Below are positions 40,662-51,250 of a DNA stretch of 64,000 bases, piece by piece. Each line of letters starts with the position of its first letter. The stretch's first letter is position 1. Made by a program: the position numbers and the translations under genes. Source of the stretch: Sulfurihydrogenibium sp. YO3AOP1. Its GTDB lineage: Bacteria > Aquificota > Aquificia > Aquificales > Hydrogenothermaceae. The DNA lies in contig NC_010730.1 of NCBI RefSeq assembly GCF_000020325.1, positions 186,001 through 250,000 of the forward strand. Direction: 5' to 3'. Below the pieces are notes generated by a model. The model was not told where the DNA came from and made no database searches. It saw nothing but the letters and a program-made list of their open reading frames with translations.

Positions 40662-40889
40662 TTATCCTTGAGTTTTTGATAAGAATTCTTTAATTTTTAA
40701 TTCCATCATATCTTTTAAGAAAAGCTTTCTTCTTTTTAATCTTTCTTCTTCAGCTTCAATTTCTGGGTCTGGTGGAAAATGTTTTTCAAGCTTTTGAACT
40801 TTCCATTCTAATTCTTGATGCTCTTCATACATTTGCTTAAATTCTTCATCTGTCTCTAATAATTTTTTGATTGCTTCTTCTCTTGTCAT
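40662..40889 (-). CDS. YdcH-like small helical protein (DUF465)
   Basis: The protein is 75 residues from the ATG at 40889, chosen because AGGAGG lies 7 nt upstream; the frame extends 11 codons further without a ribosome site. The sequence is a charged helical hairpin: a helix of about residues 1-35, a turn with FPPDPEIEAEEERLKRRKLF, then a second helix. The turn with EEERLKRRKLxLKDxM resembles DUF465/YdcH proteins, of unknown function. It follows ahcY by about 22 bp. Confidence 0.7.
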   Translation of the reverse strand: MTREEAIKKLLETDEEFKQMYEEHQELEWKVQKLEKHFPPDPEIEAEEERLKRRKLFLKDMMELKIKEFLSKTQG

Positions 40890-40911
40890 GTCTGCCTCCT
40901 TGAATAGTTTT

Positions 40912-42659
<1,748 letters not shown>

Positions 42660-43403
42660 TTAAAATCCATTTTCTAATAAATTCCAAACATAATCAGTAT
42701 ATTTTTTTTCTTTGGGATTTTCATAGATAATTAAAGGTGCTTCTACAATTTCTCCACCTTCTTTTGAATTTTTAGATGCTTCTACTAAAAAATGGGTAGC
42801 TTTTTCATTGATTGATGGATGAACAAATCTGTAACGTTTTGGCTGAATATTATATTTTTTTAAAAGCGATACGGTTTCTGAAAATCTTTCTGTAATGTTT
42901 ATAAGATGAAGCTTTCCTTTATTTTTAAGAAGATACCAGCTTCCATAGATAAAATCTTCCAGCTTAGCTAAAGCTTCGCTTCTTGCTATCTTTTCTTGAA
43001 TATTTTTATAATTACCCTCTTTAAAATACGGTGGATTAATTACTACATAATCAAAATACTGATGATTATAAATCTTTTTTACATCCTTAACATTTCCGAG
43101 TGCTATTTGAACATGGACGTTGTTAATTTGAAAATTTCTTTTGGCAATATCAAATAAATCTTCCTGAACTTCTAAAGCATAAAGTTTAAGATTTTTATAT
43201 TTAAGACTAATTAGAATTGGTATGATACCGCTTCCCGTTCCTATATCTATGATTTTTCCGGATGATTTGATGTTTAAAAAATCAACAAGAAGAAGGCTAT
43301 CAATATTAAACCTATAGCCTTCCCTTTTTTGAATGATTTTTATCTTTCCTCTAATAAAAGGTGAGATATCTTCATCTTCTTTTATTAGAATTTCTTGATT
43401 CAC
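42660..43403 (-). CDS. trmN6: TrmN6/YfiC-like tRNA1(Val) adenine-N6 methyltransferase
   Basis: This 247-residue methyltransferase has the N-terminal [15 protein letters not shown] motif, SAM site [20 protein letters not shown] (about residue 54) and catalytic [18 protein letters not shown] (NPPY, about 118). The combination matches TrmN6, which makes m6A37 in tRNA1(Val). The C-terminus is extended relative to E. coli and may shift specificity. The start overlaps typA's stop by 4 bp. Confidence 0.8.
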   Translation of the reverse strand: MNQEILIKEDEDISPFIRGKIKIIQKREGYRFNIDSLLLVDFLNIKSSGKIIDIGTGSGIIPILISLKYKNLKLYALEVQEDLFDIAKRNFQINNVHVQIALGNVKDVKKIYNHQYFDYVVINPPYFKEGNYKNIQEKIARSEALAKLEDFIYGSWYLLKNKGKLHLINITERFSETVSLLKKYNIQPKRYRFVHPSINEKATHFLVEASKNSKEGGEIVEAPLIIYENPKEKKYTDYVWNLLENGF

Positions 43404-45226
43404 TTTCTTTTGTTTGCTTCTAAAATTTTCTTTCTTATTCTTATAGCATCCGGCGTTACTTCTATAAGCTCATCTTCATTAATCCATTCCATGGCTCTTT
43501 CAAAGTCCATCTTTTTAGCCGGGATGATTTTAATGTTTTCATCAGAGCCGGAAGCTCTCATGTTAGTTAATTTCTTTTCTCTTGTTACGTTTACATCAAG
43601 GTCATTATCTCTGCTGTGTTCTCCTACAATCATGCCTTCGTAAACTTCTGTACCCGGTTCTATAAAGAAAACTCCTCTATCTTGTAATCCAAAAATTGCG
43701 TATGGTGTTGCTACACCTTTTCTATCAGCTATCAATGCTCCGTTTTGTCTTGTTTTAATCTCTCCCTGCCACTCTTCCCAGCCTTCAAAGATTGTGTTGA
43801 TTAAGCCTTCGCCTCTTGTATCTGTTTTAAACTCTGACCTGTATCCAATCAGTCCTCTTGATGGAACAATAAATTCAAGCCTTACCCTTCCAAATCCATG
43901 ATTAATCATGTTTATCATTCTGCCTTTTCTTGAACCAAGCTTTTGAGTAACTGTTCCTACGTACTCTTCCGGAATATCTATTAAAACCCTTTCTACCGGC
44001 TCTAATTTTTTACCATTTTCTTCTTTTACTATAACTTCCGGTTTTGATACTTGAAACTCATAGCCTTCCCTTCTCATCATTTCAGCCAGTATGGATAGCT
44101 GTAATTCTCCTCTACCCATTACTAAGAATGAGTCTGGATTTTCTGTGTCAGATACTCTTATAGCAACGTTAGTTAATGTCTCTTTGTACAATCTATCTCT
44201 TAAATGTCTTGATGTTAAAAATTTTCCGCTTCTTCCTGCAAATGGAGAATCGTTTACTGAGAATATCATAGATATTGTTGGCTCTTCTACTGTTATTGGA
44301 GGAAGTCCTACAGGATTTTCAGCGTCAGCTATAGTTTCTCCGATGGTTATATCTTCCAATCCTGCTATTGCTACTATATCTCCTGCTTTTGCTTCTTTTG
44401 TTTCTACTCTTTTGAGTCCTTCGTAAGTATATAATGTTCTTACAGTTCCTTTAATTATTGTTCCATCTTTTTTTACCACTGACACTTGTTGATTTACTTT
44501 TACAGAACCATTAAAAATTCTTCCAATTGCTAACCTCCCGACGAAGTTGTCATAATCTAAGGATGTAATCAGAAATTGTAATCCCATGTCCGGGTCATAA
44601 GATGGTGCCGGTATATATTCTATGATTTTATCAAACAATGGTTTTAAATCTTTTGAATCATCTTCAAGGTTTTCTTTTGCGATTCCGTCTCTTGCTATCG
44701 TGTAAAGAATTGGAAATTCAAGCTGCTCTTCCGTTGCGTCTAAATCTATAAATAAATCGTAAACTTCATTTATCACTTCTTGAATTCTTGCATCCGGTCT
44801 ATCTATTTTGTTTATAACAACGATAGGTGTTAGATTAGATTCTAACGCTTTTCTTAAAACAAATCTTGTCTGAGGAAGTGGTCCTTCTGATGCATCAACA
44901 AGAAGTATTACACCATCAACCATTTTTAATGTTCTTTCTACCTCTCCGCCAAAATCAGCGTGCCCCGGAGTATCAACGATGTTAATTTTATAGTTTTTAT
45001 ATCTTATAGCTGTATTTTTTGCCATAATTGTGATACCACGCTCTCTTTCTAAGTCGATATTATCCATAACTCTTTCCGCTACTTCTTCATTTTCTCTAAA
45101 AGTACCACTTTGTTTAAGTAGTGCGTCAACAAGCGTTGTTTTTCCATGGTCTACGTGGGCAATAATAGCAATATTCCTAATATCTTCCCTAACTGCTTTT
45201 GGTACTCTTTTCTCTTCTAATAACAT
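43400..45226 (-). CDS. typA: Ribosome-associated GTPase TypA/BipA
   Basis: This 608-residue translational GTPase has G1 [15 protein letters not shown] (about 22), effector [12 protein letters not shown]3 [15 protein letters not shown]4 [11 protein letters not shown], and the TypA-specific C-terminal domain including [30 protein letters not shown] and [13 protein letters not shown]. TypA aids 50S assembly and growth under stress. It lies upstream of and overlaps trmN6. Confidence 0.97.
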   Translation of the reverse strand: MLLEEKRVPKAVREDIRNIAIIAHVDHGKTTLVDALLKQSGTFRENEEVAERVMDNIDLERERGITIMAKNTAIRYKNYKINIVDTPGHADFGGEVERTLKMVDGVILLVDASEGPLPQTRFVLRKALESNLTPIVVINKIDRPDARIQEVINEVYDLFIDLDATEEQLEFPILYTIARDGIAKENLEDDSKDLKPLFDKIIEYIPAPSYDPDMGLQFLITSLDYDNFVGRLAIGRIFNGSVKVNQQVSVVKKDGTIIKGTVRTLYTYEGLKRVETKEAKAGDIVAIAGLEDITIGETIADAENPVGLPPITVEEPTISMIFSVNDSPFAGRSGKFLTSRHLRDRLYKETLTNVAIRVSDTENPDSFLVMGRGELQLSILAEMMRREGYEFQVSKPEVIVKEENGKKLEPVERVLIDIPEEYVGTVTQKLGSRKGRMINMINHGFGRVRLEFIVPSRGLIGYRSEFKTDTRGEGLINTIFEGWEEWQGEIKTRQNGALIADRKGVATPYAIFGLQDRGVFFIEPGTEVYEGMIVGEHSRDNDLDVNVTREKKLTNMRASGSDENIKIIPAKKMDFERAMEWINEDELIEVTPDAIRIRKKILEANKRK

Positions 45227-45703
45227 TTTTTCTCCTTGTGAAATTTAAAAATAAAACTTATTATTATATCATTTTTTGTATAAGTCATATCAGTTTAGGA
45301 AAATTAAAAAAATAAAAAAATAAAATTATGAGACCCTTTAGCTTGTTGCTTGCTGACAAAAGCTAACCAATGGTGTCATTCTGAGCATAGCGAAGAATCT
45401 CCTGTTTTTCTTTTTAAAAAAAGCGATCCTTCGACTTTACAGCCTCACGATAATAGAGAAAAGAATAATGACATTCTTCTGAAGCTACAGAGAAGACTAT
45501 GCTGGTTTTTTTATACTCCTACTTTGTCATTACGAGCGATAGCAAAGAATCTCCGTTTTTTATGCCCCTAATCTGTCTTCTGCACTACAGCGAAGAATCA
45601 CTTTTTTCACTTTCTCACCTCTCACCCCTCACTTTCTTACTTCATTTAAATTAGTTATGCTAAAATTAAATCAATTATGGAAATAAAAGGGGATTTGTAA
45701 GGA
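45227..45703. repeat. Intergenic mosaic upstream of comM
   Basis: It contains an inverse copy of the TAGCTTTTGTCAGC unit (45326-45371), GTCATTCTGAGCATAGCGAAGAATCTCC (about 45376-45403), a decayed GCGATCCTTCGACTTTACAGCC stem and GTCATTACGAGCGATAGCAAAGAATCTCC (about 45525-45553). The last 60 bp are AT-rich and probably hold the comM promoter. No gene is present. Confidence 0.7.
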
Positions 45704-46557
45704 ATGCTTTCTGTTGTCAAAAGTGGTGGAACGTATGGAATAAATGGCTATGTTGTAGATGTTGAAGTAAATATTTCTCAAGGACTGCCACAGTTTACAG
45801 TTGTAGGACTACCGGATACGGCAGTAAAGGAAAGCAGAGAAAGAGTCAGGTCTGCAATAGAAAATATAGGATATAAGTTCCCGGTTAAAAAAATTACAGT
45901 AAACCTTGCACCGGCAGACGTATTAAAAATAGGGACGTTGTATGACCTGCCAATATCCATAGGCATTTTAGCATCTTCCGGAATAATTAACGAGAACGAT
46001 TTGAAAGATACAGCTTTTATTGGTGAGCTTGCTTTAAATGGAGACTTAAGAGGTGTTAAAGGAGTATTACCGATTGCAATCAAGCTAAAAGAAGTTGGCT
46101 TTAAAAGATTTATAGTTCCATTAGAAAATGAAGAGGAGGCAGCAATCGTAAATGGCCTTGATGTTTATGGATTTGCTAATCTTAAAGAAATTGTGGTGTT
46201 CTTAAACGGAAATTTAGAAAAACAGCCTAAAAAGATAGATGTTGATGAAGTTTTAGAATGTAGTTTAGACCATATAGGAGATTTTGCAGAAGTAAAAGGG
46301 CAGTATACAGTCAAAAAGGCTCTTGAAATTGCAGCGGCAGGATTTCATAATCTGCTAATGATTGGCTCGCCGGGCTCGGGTAAAACCATGCTTGCAAGAA
46401 GATTTTTATCAATACTGCCTCCACTCACATTCCAAGAAGCAATAGAAGTAACAAAAATACACAGCATAGCAGGAGTTTTGAAAGACAACATTGTAAGATG
46501 TAGGCCATTTAGAGCACCACACCATACGATTAGCGTATTGCACTTATTGGTGGGGGA
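45704..46557 (+). pseudogene. comM: ComM (YifB, Mg-chelatase-like) 5' half, interrupted by transposon and frameshifted
   Basis: It encodes the N-terminal part of ComM, a hexameric helicase for branch migration in natural transformation. Seen: YGINGYVVDVEVNISQGLPQ, VVGLPDTAVKESRERVRSA, then Walker A MIGSPGSGKTMLARR and CRPFRAPHHTIS. After HHTIS (46534) the expected reading (D/A-x-ALIGGG) is recovered only if one base is added at 46535/46536: the DNA reads GTATTGCACTTATTGG where GATATTGCA... would keep frame. The Tn7-like element begins at 46558. Together with the 3' half at 56048-56713 the gene would encode about 506 residues, the normal YifB length. Confidence 0.92.
46553..46557. repeat. Target-site duplication, left (GGGGA)
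   Basis: GGGGA precedes the left terminal repeat and is repeated at 56043-56047. Joining the two flanks at one copy restores GGT GGG GGA AGT TTT CCA of comM. Five base pairs is the duplication size of Tn7-like elements. Confidence 0.93.
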
Positions 46558-46624
46558 TGTAAAACTCAAAAATTATTGCGAAAACTCAAAATATATTGCG
46601 AAAAATACAAAAATTATTGCAAAA
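46558..46624 (+). repeat. Left transposon end: terminal repeat and three TnsB-type sites
   Basis: The outer repeat is 46558-46583. Three tandem copies of a roughly 19-bp motif are visible: CTCAAAAATTATTGCGAAA (46565-46583), CTCAAAATATATTGCGAAA (46585-46603) and TACAAAAATTATTGCAAAA (46606-46624), spaced 20-21 bp. Their regular spacing and sharing with the right end mark them as transposase (TnsB) binding sites. Confidence 0.88.
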
Positions 46625-46721
46625 CATTTATAAATAGTAATTTTTTATTTAGATATCTACGCTATTTAACAGTCAGTCAATTTTTCTTTCCTGCACCTAT
46701 TTATTCAAAAGGTAGGCTAAA

Positions 46722-48173
46722 ATGAATAGTGAAGCTTTTAATATTCTTAACAATGAATCTAACAAAAAAATCATTCAAGCACAGAAAAAGTCTACTTTGG
46801 TAGTTTGCGGTTATACAGATTTAAATTTTAGTCATGTAAGCGATGCTACTATAAAGGTCATATTAAGAGATAAAAGCAGTGGTAATTATCTAATAGCACA
46901 TAAAATACCTGTAAAGTCTTTGAGTTTATTGCCTATCGGAACTGAAATATATAAGAATGAAGTAAAATATACGGAGTTTCGGGAAGTAAATATAAAGCAT
47001 AATTTTTATAAATTTAGAGCATATAAGTATGATGAATTAAGCGGAAAAGAGAAAGATGTAATTTCAAAGTCTATATATGGAGATATTACTAAATGGAGCA
47101 GTGGAAAGTTTGTTGTTAAAAAGCCATATTTTTATATTTTCCCACAAAACAAGGATAGCATAATAATAATTCCTGACTTTCTACTGCTTATACCATTTTA
47201 TTTTCCCGACGATATTATCAGCAATATTACAATAGGGTTTAAACAACTTGATAGTTATATTGATATTAATAAGGTTGATTGCAATAATAAAACTCTTTCA
47301 TTGAAAAAGCATGTTCCTGAAAGTTCCAAGCTTTCTATCGTTCTTCTGTATCTGTATGCTTGTCATGAAGAGGCAAGAAAGAGACAAGGAGAGATTTTAA
47401 TTTATCATAACATAATTAAAATGAAAAAAGCACAAACAGAGGAGATAGAATTAGAGCATAAATCTATTGAAAACAAAGAAATAGAATTTTATTATAAATT
47501 TCCTTTTAACATGGAAACTGAATATATTTTTGAGGGCGAATATATTAATAACATATTTATTGCTTACAGGATACATCCAATAGATTTTGGTATAAAGATT
47601 TTTTACAGGTATTCTGGGAAAGGTGAGACAGGTCATCCAATTTCATCTTCAAAAAGGTATTTTAAATTAAAAAAAGTTAATGATATTAATATGAAGGGAA
47701 GTGATGTATATCACCCATTAAAATCGGGCATAGAAGATAGAGAATTTGCAAATAAAGGTTTTAGATATATAGGTCGATTAGAAAAATTAGAGCCAGAGAA
47801 AAAGTCAAAAAATCATACCAATAATAGTCTCATTCCGATAACTGAATACAGCAATGAAGAAATTGATGAAGGTGGTTTTGGTTTTGAAAAGAGCAAAGAT
47901 GGTTATGCATCTAAAATGAAAAGCGTAGAAAATGACGATGTTGATGGTTTGATAGATGCTTTAAGAAAGCATAAAGGAATAAAAAATTTTATAGATTTAG
48001 GTTCTTGGAGAGAGTGCAGAGTTATTTATTTTGTTTATAAAAGCAAGCATGTTTTAGTTGTGTTTCCTGTTATTAAAAATTCAGGTTCTTATGTATTTTC
48101 ATCAAGTAGTTTTAATTTTAAAGATAGTTTTAAGTGGATCGTAGAGGAGATTTTAAGGATAAGCTCGACTTAA
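46722..48173 (+). CDS. Transposon-borne protein, candidate divergent TnsE
   Basis: This 483-residue protein has AGGTAGG before the ATG. It has no signal peptide, zinc finger or nuclease motif. By eye its order of elements resembles Tn7 TnsE. A middle region has a PDF...L segment and VPESSKLSIVLLYLYACHEE followed by FYYKFPFNMETEY. The C-terminal fold has VDGLIDALRKHKGIK, then CRVIYFVYKSKHVLVVFPVI, a Ser-rich strand and FKWIVEEILRIS, aligning in pattern with the TnsE C-terminal domain (residues about 440-510). TnsE directs Tn7 to replicating and conjugating DNA. Against this call, it is transcribed opposite to tnsABC, at the other end. The alternative is an unrelated cargo protein, perhaps a partner of the adjacent methyltransferase. 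Confidence 0.5.
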   Translation: MNSEAFNILNNESNKKIIQAQKKSTLVVCGYTDLNFSHVSDATIKVILRDKSSGNYLIAHKIPVKSLSLLPIGTEIYKNEVKYTEFREVNIKHNFYKFRAYKYDELSGKEKDVISKSIYGDITKWSSGKFVVKKPYFYIFPQNKDSIIIIPDFLLLIPFYFPDDIISNITIGFKQLDSYIDINKVDCNNKTLSLKKHVPESSKLSIVLLYLYACHEEARKRQGEILIYHNIIKMKKAQTEEIELEHKSIENKEIEFYYKFPFNMETEYIFEGEYINNIFIAYRIHPIDFGIKIFYRYSGKGETGHPISSSKRYFKLKKVNDINMKGSDVYHPLKSGIEDREFANKGFRYIGRLEKLEPEKKSKNHTNNSLIPITEYSNEEIDEGGFGFEKSKDGYASKMKSVENDDVDGLIDALRKHKGIKNFIDLGSWRECRVIYFVYKSKHVLVVFPVIKNSGSYVFSSSSFNFKDSFKWIVEEILRISST

Positions 48174-48260
48174 CTTTTTGATAATAATCTTAATTTCATT
48201 CTCTAAAACTTCTAATTTAATCAACCCATTCTCCCTGTAAACTTTCTTTTCGTTTACCAT
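48153..48260 (-). CDS. Possible 35-residue ORF downstream of the methyltransferase
   Basis: The ATG at 48260 reads MVNEKKVYRENGLIKLEVLE, ending in KKLSRAYP at TAA 48153. It is Lys/Glu/Ile-rich and could form one amphipathic helix. It lies 15 bp after the methyltransferase stop but has no ribosome site (AT-only spacer) and overlaps the 3' end of the convergent gene. It may be the end of a lost cargo gene or chance. Confidence 0.2.
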   Translation of the reverse strand: MVNEKKVYRENGLIKLEVLENEIKIIIKKLSRAYP

Positions 48261-48275
48261 AATTATATATTATAA

Positions 48276-49607
48276 TTATATATTATACAAGGAAGCAAAA
48301 TAATTATTTAATTTCTTTTCAATTTTTTGTAAATCTATATTTTTATCATTGATTTTATAAAAATCAAAAAGTTCCTTTACTAATTGAAGGTATTTCTTAA
48401 AAAGTTTGTGATCTTTTAGAGCATATATGACAAAGAGTTCTTTATTTTTTTCTACAAAGTCTTTATTAACCAAAGGCGAAATATTACCAAAAATGAATAA
48501 GTCTTCTTTTTGTTTTTTTATCTTCGAAACAAACTTTTTTAGGCAATAAAGATATGCATATTTGTAAAAATTTTCTTTATTAACCGGTATTCCATTACTA
48601 TGTTCTTTATCTAAAAACGTGGTATTTCTCAAGGTAGAATTCAAATCTCTAAAAGTGTAGTAATAGATGTTTATAGAGGACAGCTTAGGTTCATTCTTGC
48701 GAGGTGGGTATTTATGTATATACCCATCTATAGTTTCATAATTACTTAATATAAATCTTTTATTACTATTTAGCAGTTTAAATTCAAAATCTCTAATATA
48801 GTCATAATTCATTCCTTCTTTGTTTTTCTCATATAATGCTATTACTACAGGGAATTCAGTATCCTTTGTAAATAAAAATTCTTTGCTTGAGAAGATATAA
48901 CCATCTTTTATACGGTAGGAATTTGTAAAACCTTTAAGCCTTTTGAAGTTTGCCTCTTTAATGAGATAAGACAGTGGGTGTAGTATACAGATAATATCAG
49001 CATCTAACTTGGCGTAAGCTTTCAAAAATGCAATTCCCATATCTCTATCGTAAACATCTTCATCGCACTCGATCTTTCCTTTTTCGTTTTTCTTATAAAG
49101 AGATGTTGTATCGTTATATGGTGGATTGCCAACGACAATGAGAAATTGTTCTTTGCCTATTTTAAATTTTTCTCTACTTACATTAACTAATGAATTTGTC
49201 TTAAAAATTTTTTCATGTGAAAAATATTGCTTGAGAAATGAGATTGCTTTATCGTCGTAATCAGCAGCTCTATAATCAATACTTAAAGCTAAGCACGGAA
49301 ATAGAAAAGCTCCGCCCCCAGCAGCAATGTCGGCTACGACTACATCATTCATATTATTCAAATAAGGATTTATAAGTTCAAAAACTTTATCAACGACATG
49401 TGGGGGTGTATAAAATGCACCAAGTTTGATTCTTTCATTTTCATACAAGTGAATAGCAGCAAATGGGTTTAATTCTATCATGCTATCCTTTCTTGAATTA
49501 TTATTTTTGTGCAAGTTAACTTTTTTGAATTTAAATAAGTATCTATTATTTTTGCTTAAAACCTTGTTATAACTAAATACTTCTGAATGGTCTGCATAAT
49601 AATTCAT
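48276..49607 (-). CDS. N6-adenine DNA methyltransferase (Eco57I-like), transposon cargo
   Basis: This 443-residue protein has AGGAGA before the ATG. SAM-binding motif I reads VVADIAAGGGAFLFPCLALS (about residue 89), preceded by GAFYTPPHVVDKVFELI, typical of type I/IIG adenine methyltransferases. Catalytic motif IV is IVVGNPPYNDTTS (about 157), followed by DADIICILHPLSYLIKEANF. There is no fused endonuclease domain, and no restriction gene is obvious in the element. It may be an orphan epigenetic or anti-restriction methyltransferase that protects the transposon in new hosts. Recognition sequence unknown. Confidence 0.85.
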   Translation of the reverse strand: MNYYADHSEVFSYNKVLSKNNRYLFKFKKVNLHKNNNSRKDSMIELNPFAAIHLYENERIKLGAFYTPPHVVDKVFELINPYLNNMNDVVVADIAAGGGAFLFPCLALSIDYRAADYDDKAISFLKQYFSHEKIFKTNSLVNVSREKFKIGKEQFLIVVGNPPYNDTTSLYKKNEKGKIECDEDVYDRDMGIAFLKAYAKLDADIICILHPLSYLIKEANFKRLKGFTNSYRIKDGYIFSSKEFLFTKDTEFPVVIALYEKNKEGMNYDYIRDFEFKLLNSNKRFILSNYETIDGYIHKYPPRKNEPKLSSINIYYYTFRDLNSTLRNTTFLDKEHSNGIPVNKENFYKYAYLYCLKKFVSKIKKQKEDLFIFGNISPLVNKDFVEKNKELFVIYALKDHKLFKKYLQLVKELFDFYKINDKNIDLQKIEKKLNNYFASLYNI

Positions 49608-49748
49608 TTATAATCTCCTGCCAGATTAAAATTTATAAAAAATAAATATTTTTATCAAGCAAACATTAAATTTTCCAAAATATAATAATACCTTACTTAT
49701 AACTTTTTCTTGTTCTTATATTATCATTATAATATAATTATATAATGT

Positions 49749-51050
49749 TCATGCTCTTTTATGGGTATAGTTCTTTTTTGAAAAATTATACATGCTACCT
49801 TGTTTAGTTTCGCTATTTTCTACTATTTCTTTCAACACCTTTACCTTCTTGCTACTACAAAAATCTATCCCAGTCCATTTTGTTAAATTTCTCAAACTAA
49901 CTCTTATACCGTTTTTCTGCATCCATTTAACAGCATTTCTAATCATTTCCTCAGTTACTATTTGATTATTTATACCTACTTGGTAATTGCTTATCAAATC
50001 AATATACCAATAAGGCGGATTATAATCGCTTCCTTCTTTAAATGTATTTAAAATATAAAAGGATAAATTATTATCCTTTACAAACTTATCAAAGCTTTCT
50101 CTATCCTTCAAAATGTCGTATATTGCTGTAAATAGAGAAATACCTTCCTTTACTTCTAAGAAATCTTCAATAAACCTACTTTTGATTTCTTTTTTACTTT
50201 TCAAAGGATAGTTATGTAGCTCAATTTCTGTTTGCAGTGCATCGTCTTTTCTATATTCATCTAAGTAAATTAACTTGGCTAACTTTTTTACAGTCCAAAA
50301 GTAAAAAATTGAGTAATAAGGTTTGTTTTCAAAAATAAAATAGCCATCATTTAAGATCTCTAACATTTTCTTTTGGTTTTCTACAGCCTTAGATTGGCTT
50401 GGTATTTTTTTGCTTTCTGCCTTATGAAATTCAAAGCCACAAAAAGGACAGTTAAAGAACTTTATGCCTTTTTTCCTTTTTGTTATTGTAATTGGGTTAT
50501 TACAGGATGGACATCTATCAAGTAAATAGCAGTTGTGTTTTTCGCATACATTTACAAATAATAATCTCCATTGTTTTTTGAAATAGTTGTTTTCTCTCAG
50601 ACAGTAGGGACAATATTTTAAGCCGTAAGATTTTGAATAACTTCCTTTTATCTTTACTGTTGATATTAAGTTATTTCTTGAATTATCTCTTATTGTTTCT
50701 GACAGATAACTTTCATAACTTTTTAGTCCTGTGTTGTATATGATAGTTTTACTTATTCTTGTTCTTTGACTAAAAATTTCTGCTAACTCAGAGTCCAAAA
50801 CTAAATCCGTATCTCTTGCTGTTAGTCTTTTATCCCTAAGAAAAGGAAAGTATATGTTTAGAAAAGTGGATACTTGGCAGTCAAATTTGGCAGAAAGTCT
50901 TGCAATCCATGATGAGAAAAGCTCATCTTTGAAAGGTGTTAGTGGATTTGGAATAACTGCATTGGCTAATGTTTCTCTGTAATCGTCTTTTTGGACTCTA
51001 TATCTGTATAAGAAGCTTCTATCTGAATAAAATCTAAATTTTTCGTTCAT
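49749..51050 (-). CDS. tniQ: TniQ/TnsD-family target-selection protein
   Basis: This 433-residue protein has N-terminal TPFKDELFSSWIARLSAKFD (TniQ signature PxxxELLxSWxxRLA) and zinc-binding clusters KYCPYCLRENNYFKKQWRLL, HNCYLLDRCPSC and FNCPFCGFEFH (about residues 147-208). A longer C-terminal part has a possible helix-turn-helix (EEMIRNAVKWMQKNGIRVSL). The length is intermediate between short TniQ and TnsD (about 500), consistent with a DNA-binding targeting protein. It probably recognises comM as the attachment site. The upstream ATG is 20 bp past the end of the TnpB element; before that insertion it would have followed tnsC directly. Confidence 0.9.
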   Translation of the reverse strand: MNEKFRFYSDRSFLYRYRVQKDDYRETLANAVIPNPLTPFKDELFSSWIARLSAKFDCQVSTFLNIYFPFLRDKRLTARDTDLVLDSELAEIFSQRTRISKTIIYNTGLKSYESYLSETIRDNSRNNLISTVKIKGSYSKSYGLKYCPYCLRENNYFKKQWRLLFVNVCEKHNCYLLDRCPSCNNPITITKRKKGIKFFNCPFCGFEFHKAESKKIPSQSKAVENQKKMLEILNDGYFIFENKPYYSIFYFWTVKKLAKLIYLDEYRKDDALQTEIELHNYPLKSKKEIKSRFIEDFLEVKEGISLFTAIYDILKDRESFDKFVKDNNLSFYILNTFKEGSDYNPPYWYIDLISNYQVGINNQIVTEEMIRNAVKWMQKNGIRVSLRNLTKWTGIDFCSSKKVKVLKEIVENSETKQGSMYNFSKKNYTHKRA

Positions 51051-51070
51051 TTTAGAGATTCATTCATATC

Positions 51071-51080
51071 TCTTGTGCGT
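51071..51080. repeat. Direct repeat at right boundary of TnpB element
   Basis: TCTTGTGCGT, repeated exactly at 52405-52414 on the other side of the TnpB gene. Removing everything between, plus one copy, joins tnsC codons Y-A-Q-E to an ATA codon and a TGA stop right before tniQ. Confidence 0.8.
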
Positions 51081-51250
51081 GACCCCTCCCTCACTTATAA
51101 AAGCGAGGGCTTCCTGCTTCATCGATGACGTCTACCTTGACATAGGGATTTGACCCTAATATCTTGGTAGCTAATGCCATCTCCACAGGCTTAAGATCGG
51201 AGCGGTCCACCCCTACGACCTGATTTTGGCTCAGGTCAAGCCCTTTCTTC
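51079..51250 (-). ncRNA. Candidate omega (guide) RNA region of the TnpB element
   Basis: The last about 150 bp of the TnpB gene and the following hairpin are visibly richer in G and C than the surrounding DNA. Potential stems are GACCTGA/TCAGGTC (51217-51223 with 51231-51237), TAGGG/CCCTA (51143-51158) and an end hairpin CCCTC..CTT/AAG..GAGGG (51088-51109). Active TnpB systems make a guide RNA from exactly this place, overlapping the 3' end of the gene, with the guide read from DNA beyond the element's right end. Here that would be host sequence beginning GCACAAGAGATATGAATGAA. RNA structure was not computed. Confidence 0.4.

Noticed and set aside
46558-46633. Extension of comM into the transposon end as coding sequence
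   Set aside because: The open codons after 46557 lie in the terminal repeat and TnsB sites and arise from the frameshifted frame; they have no ComM similarity.
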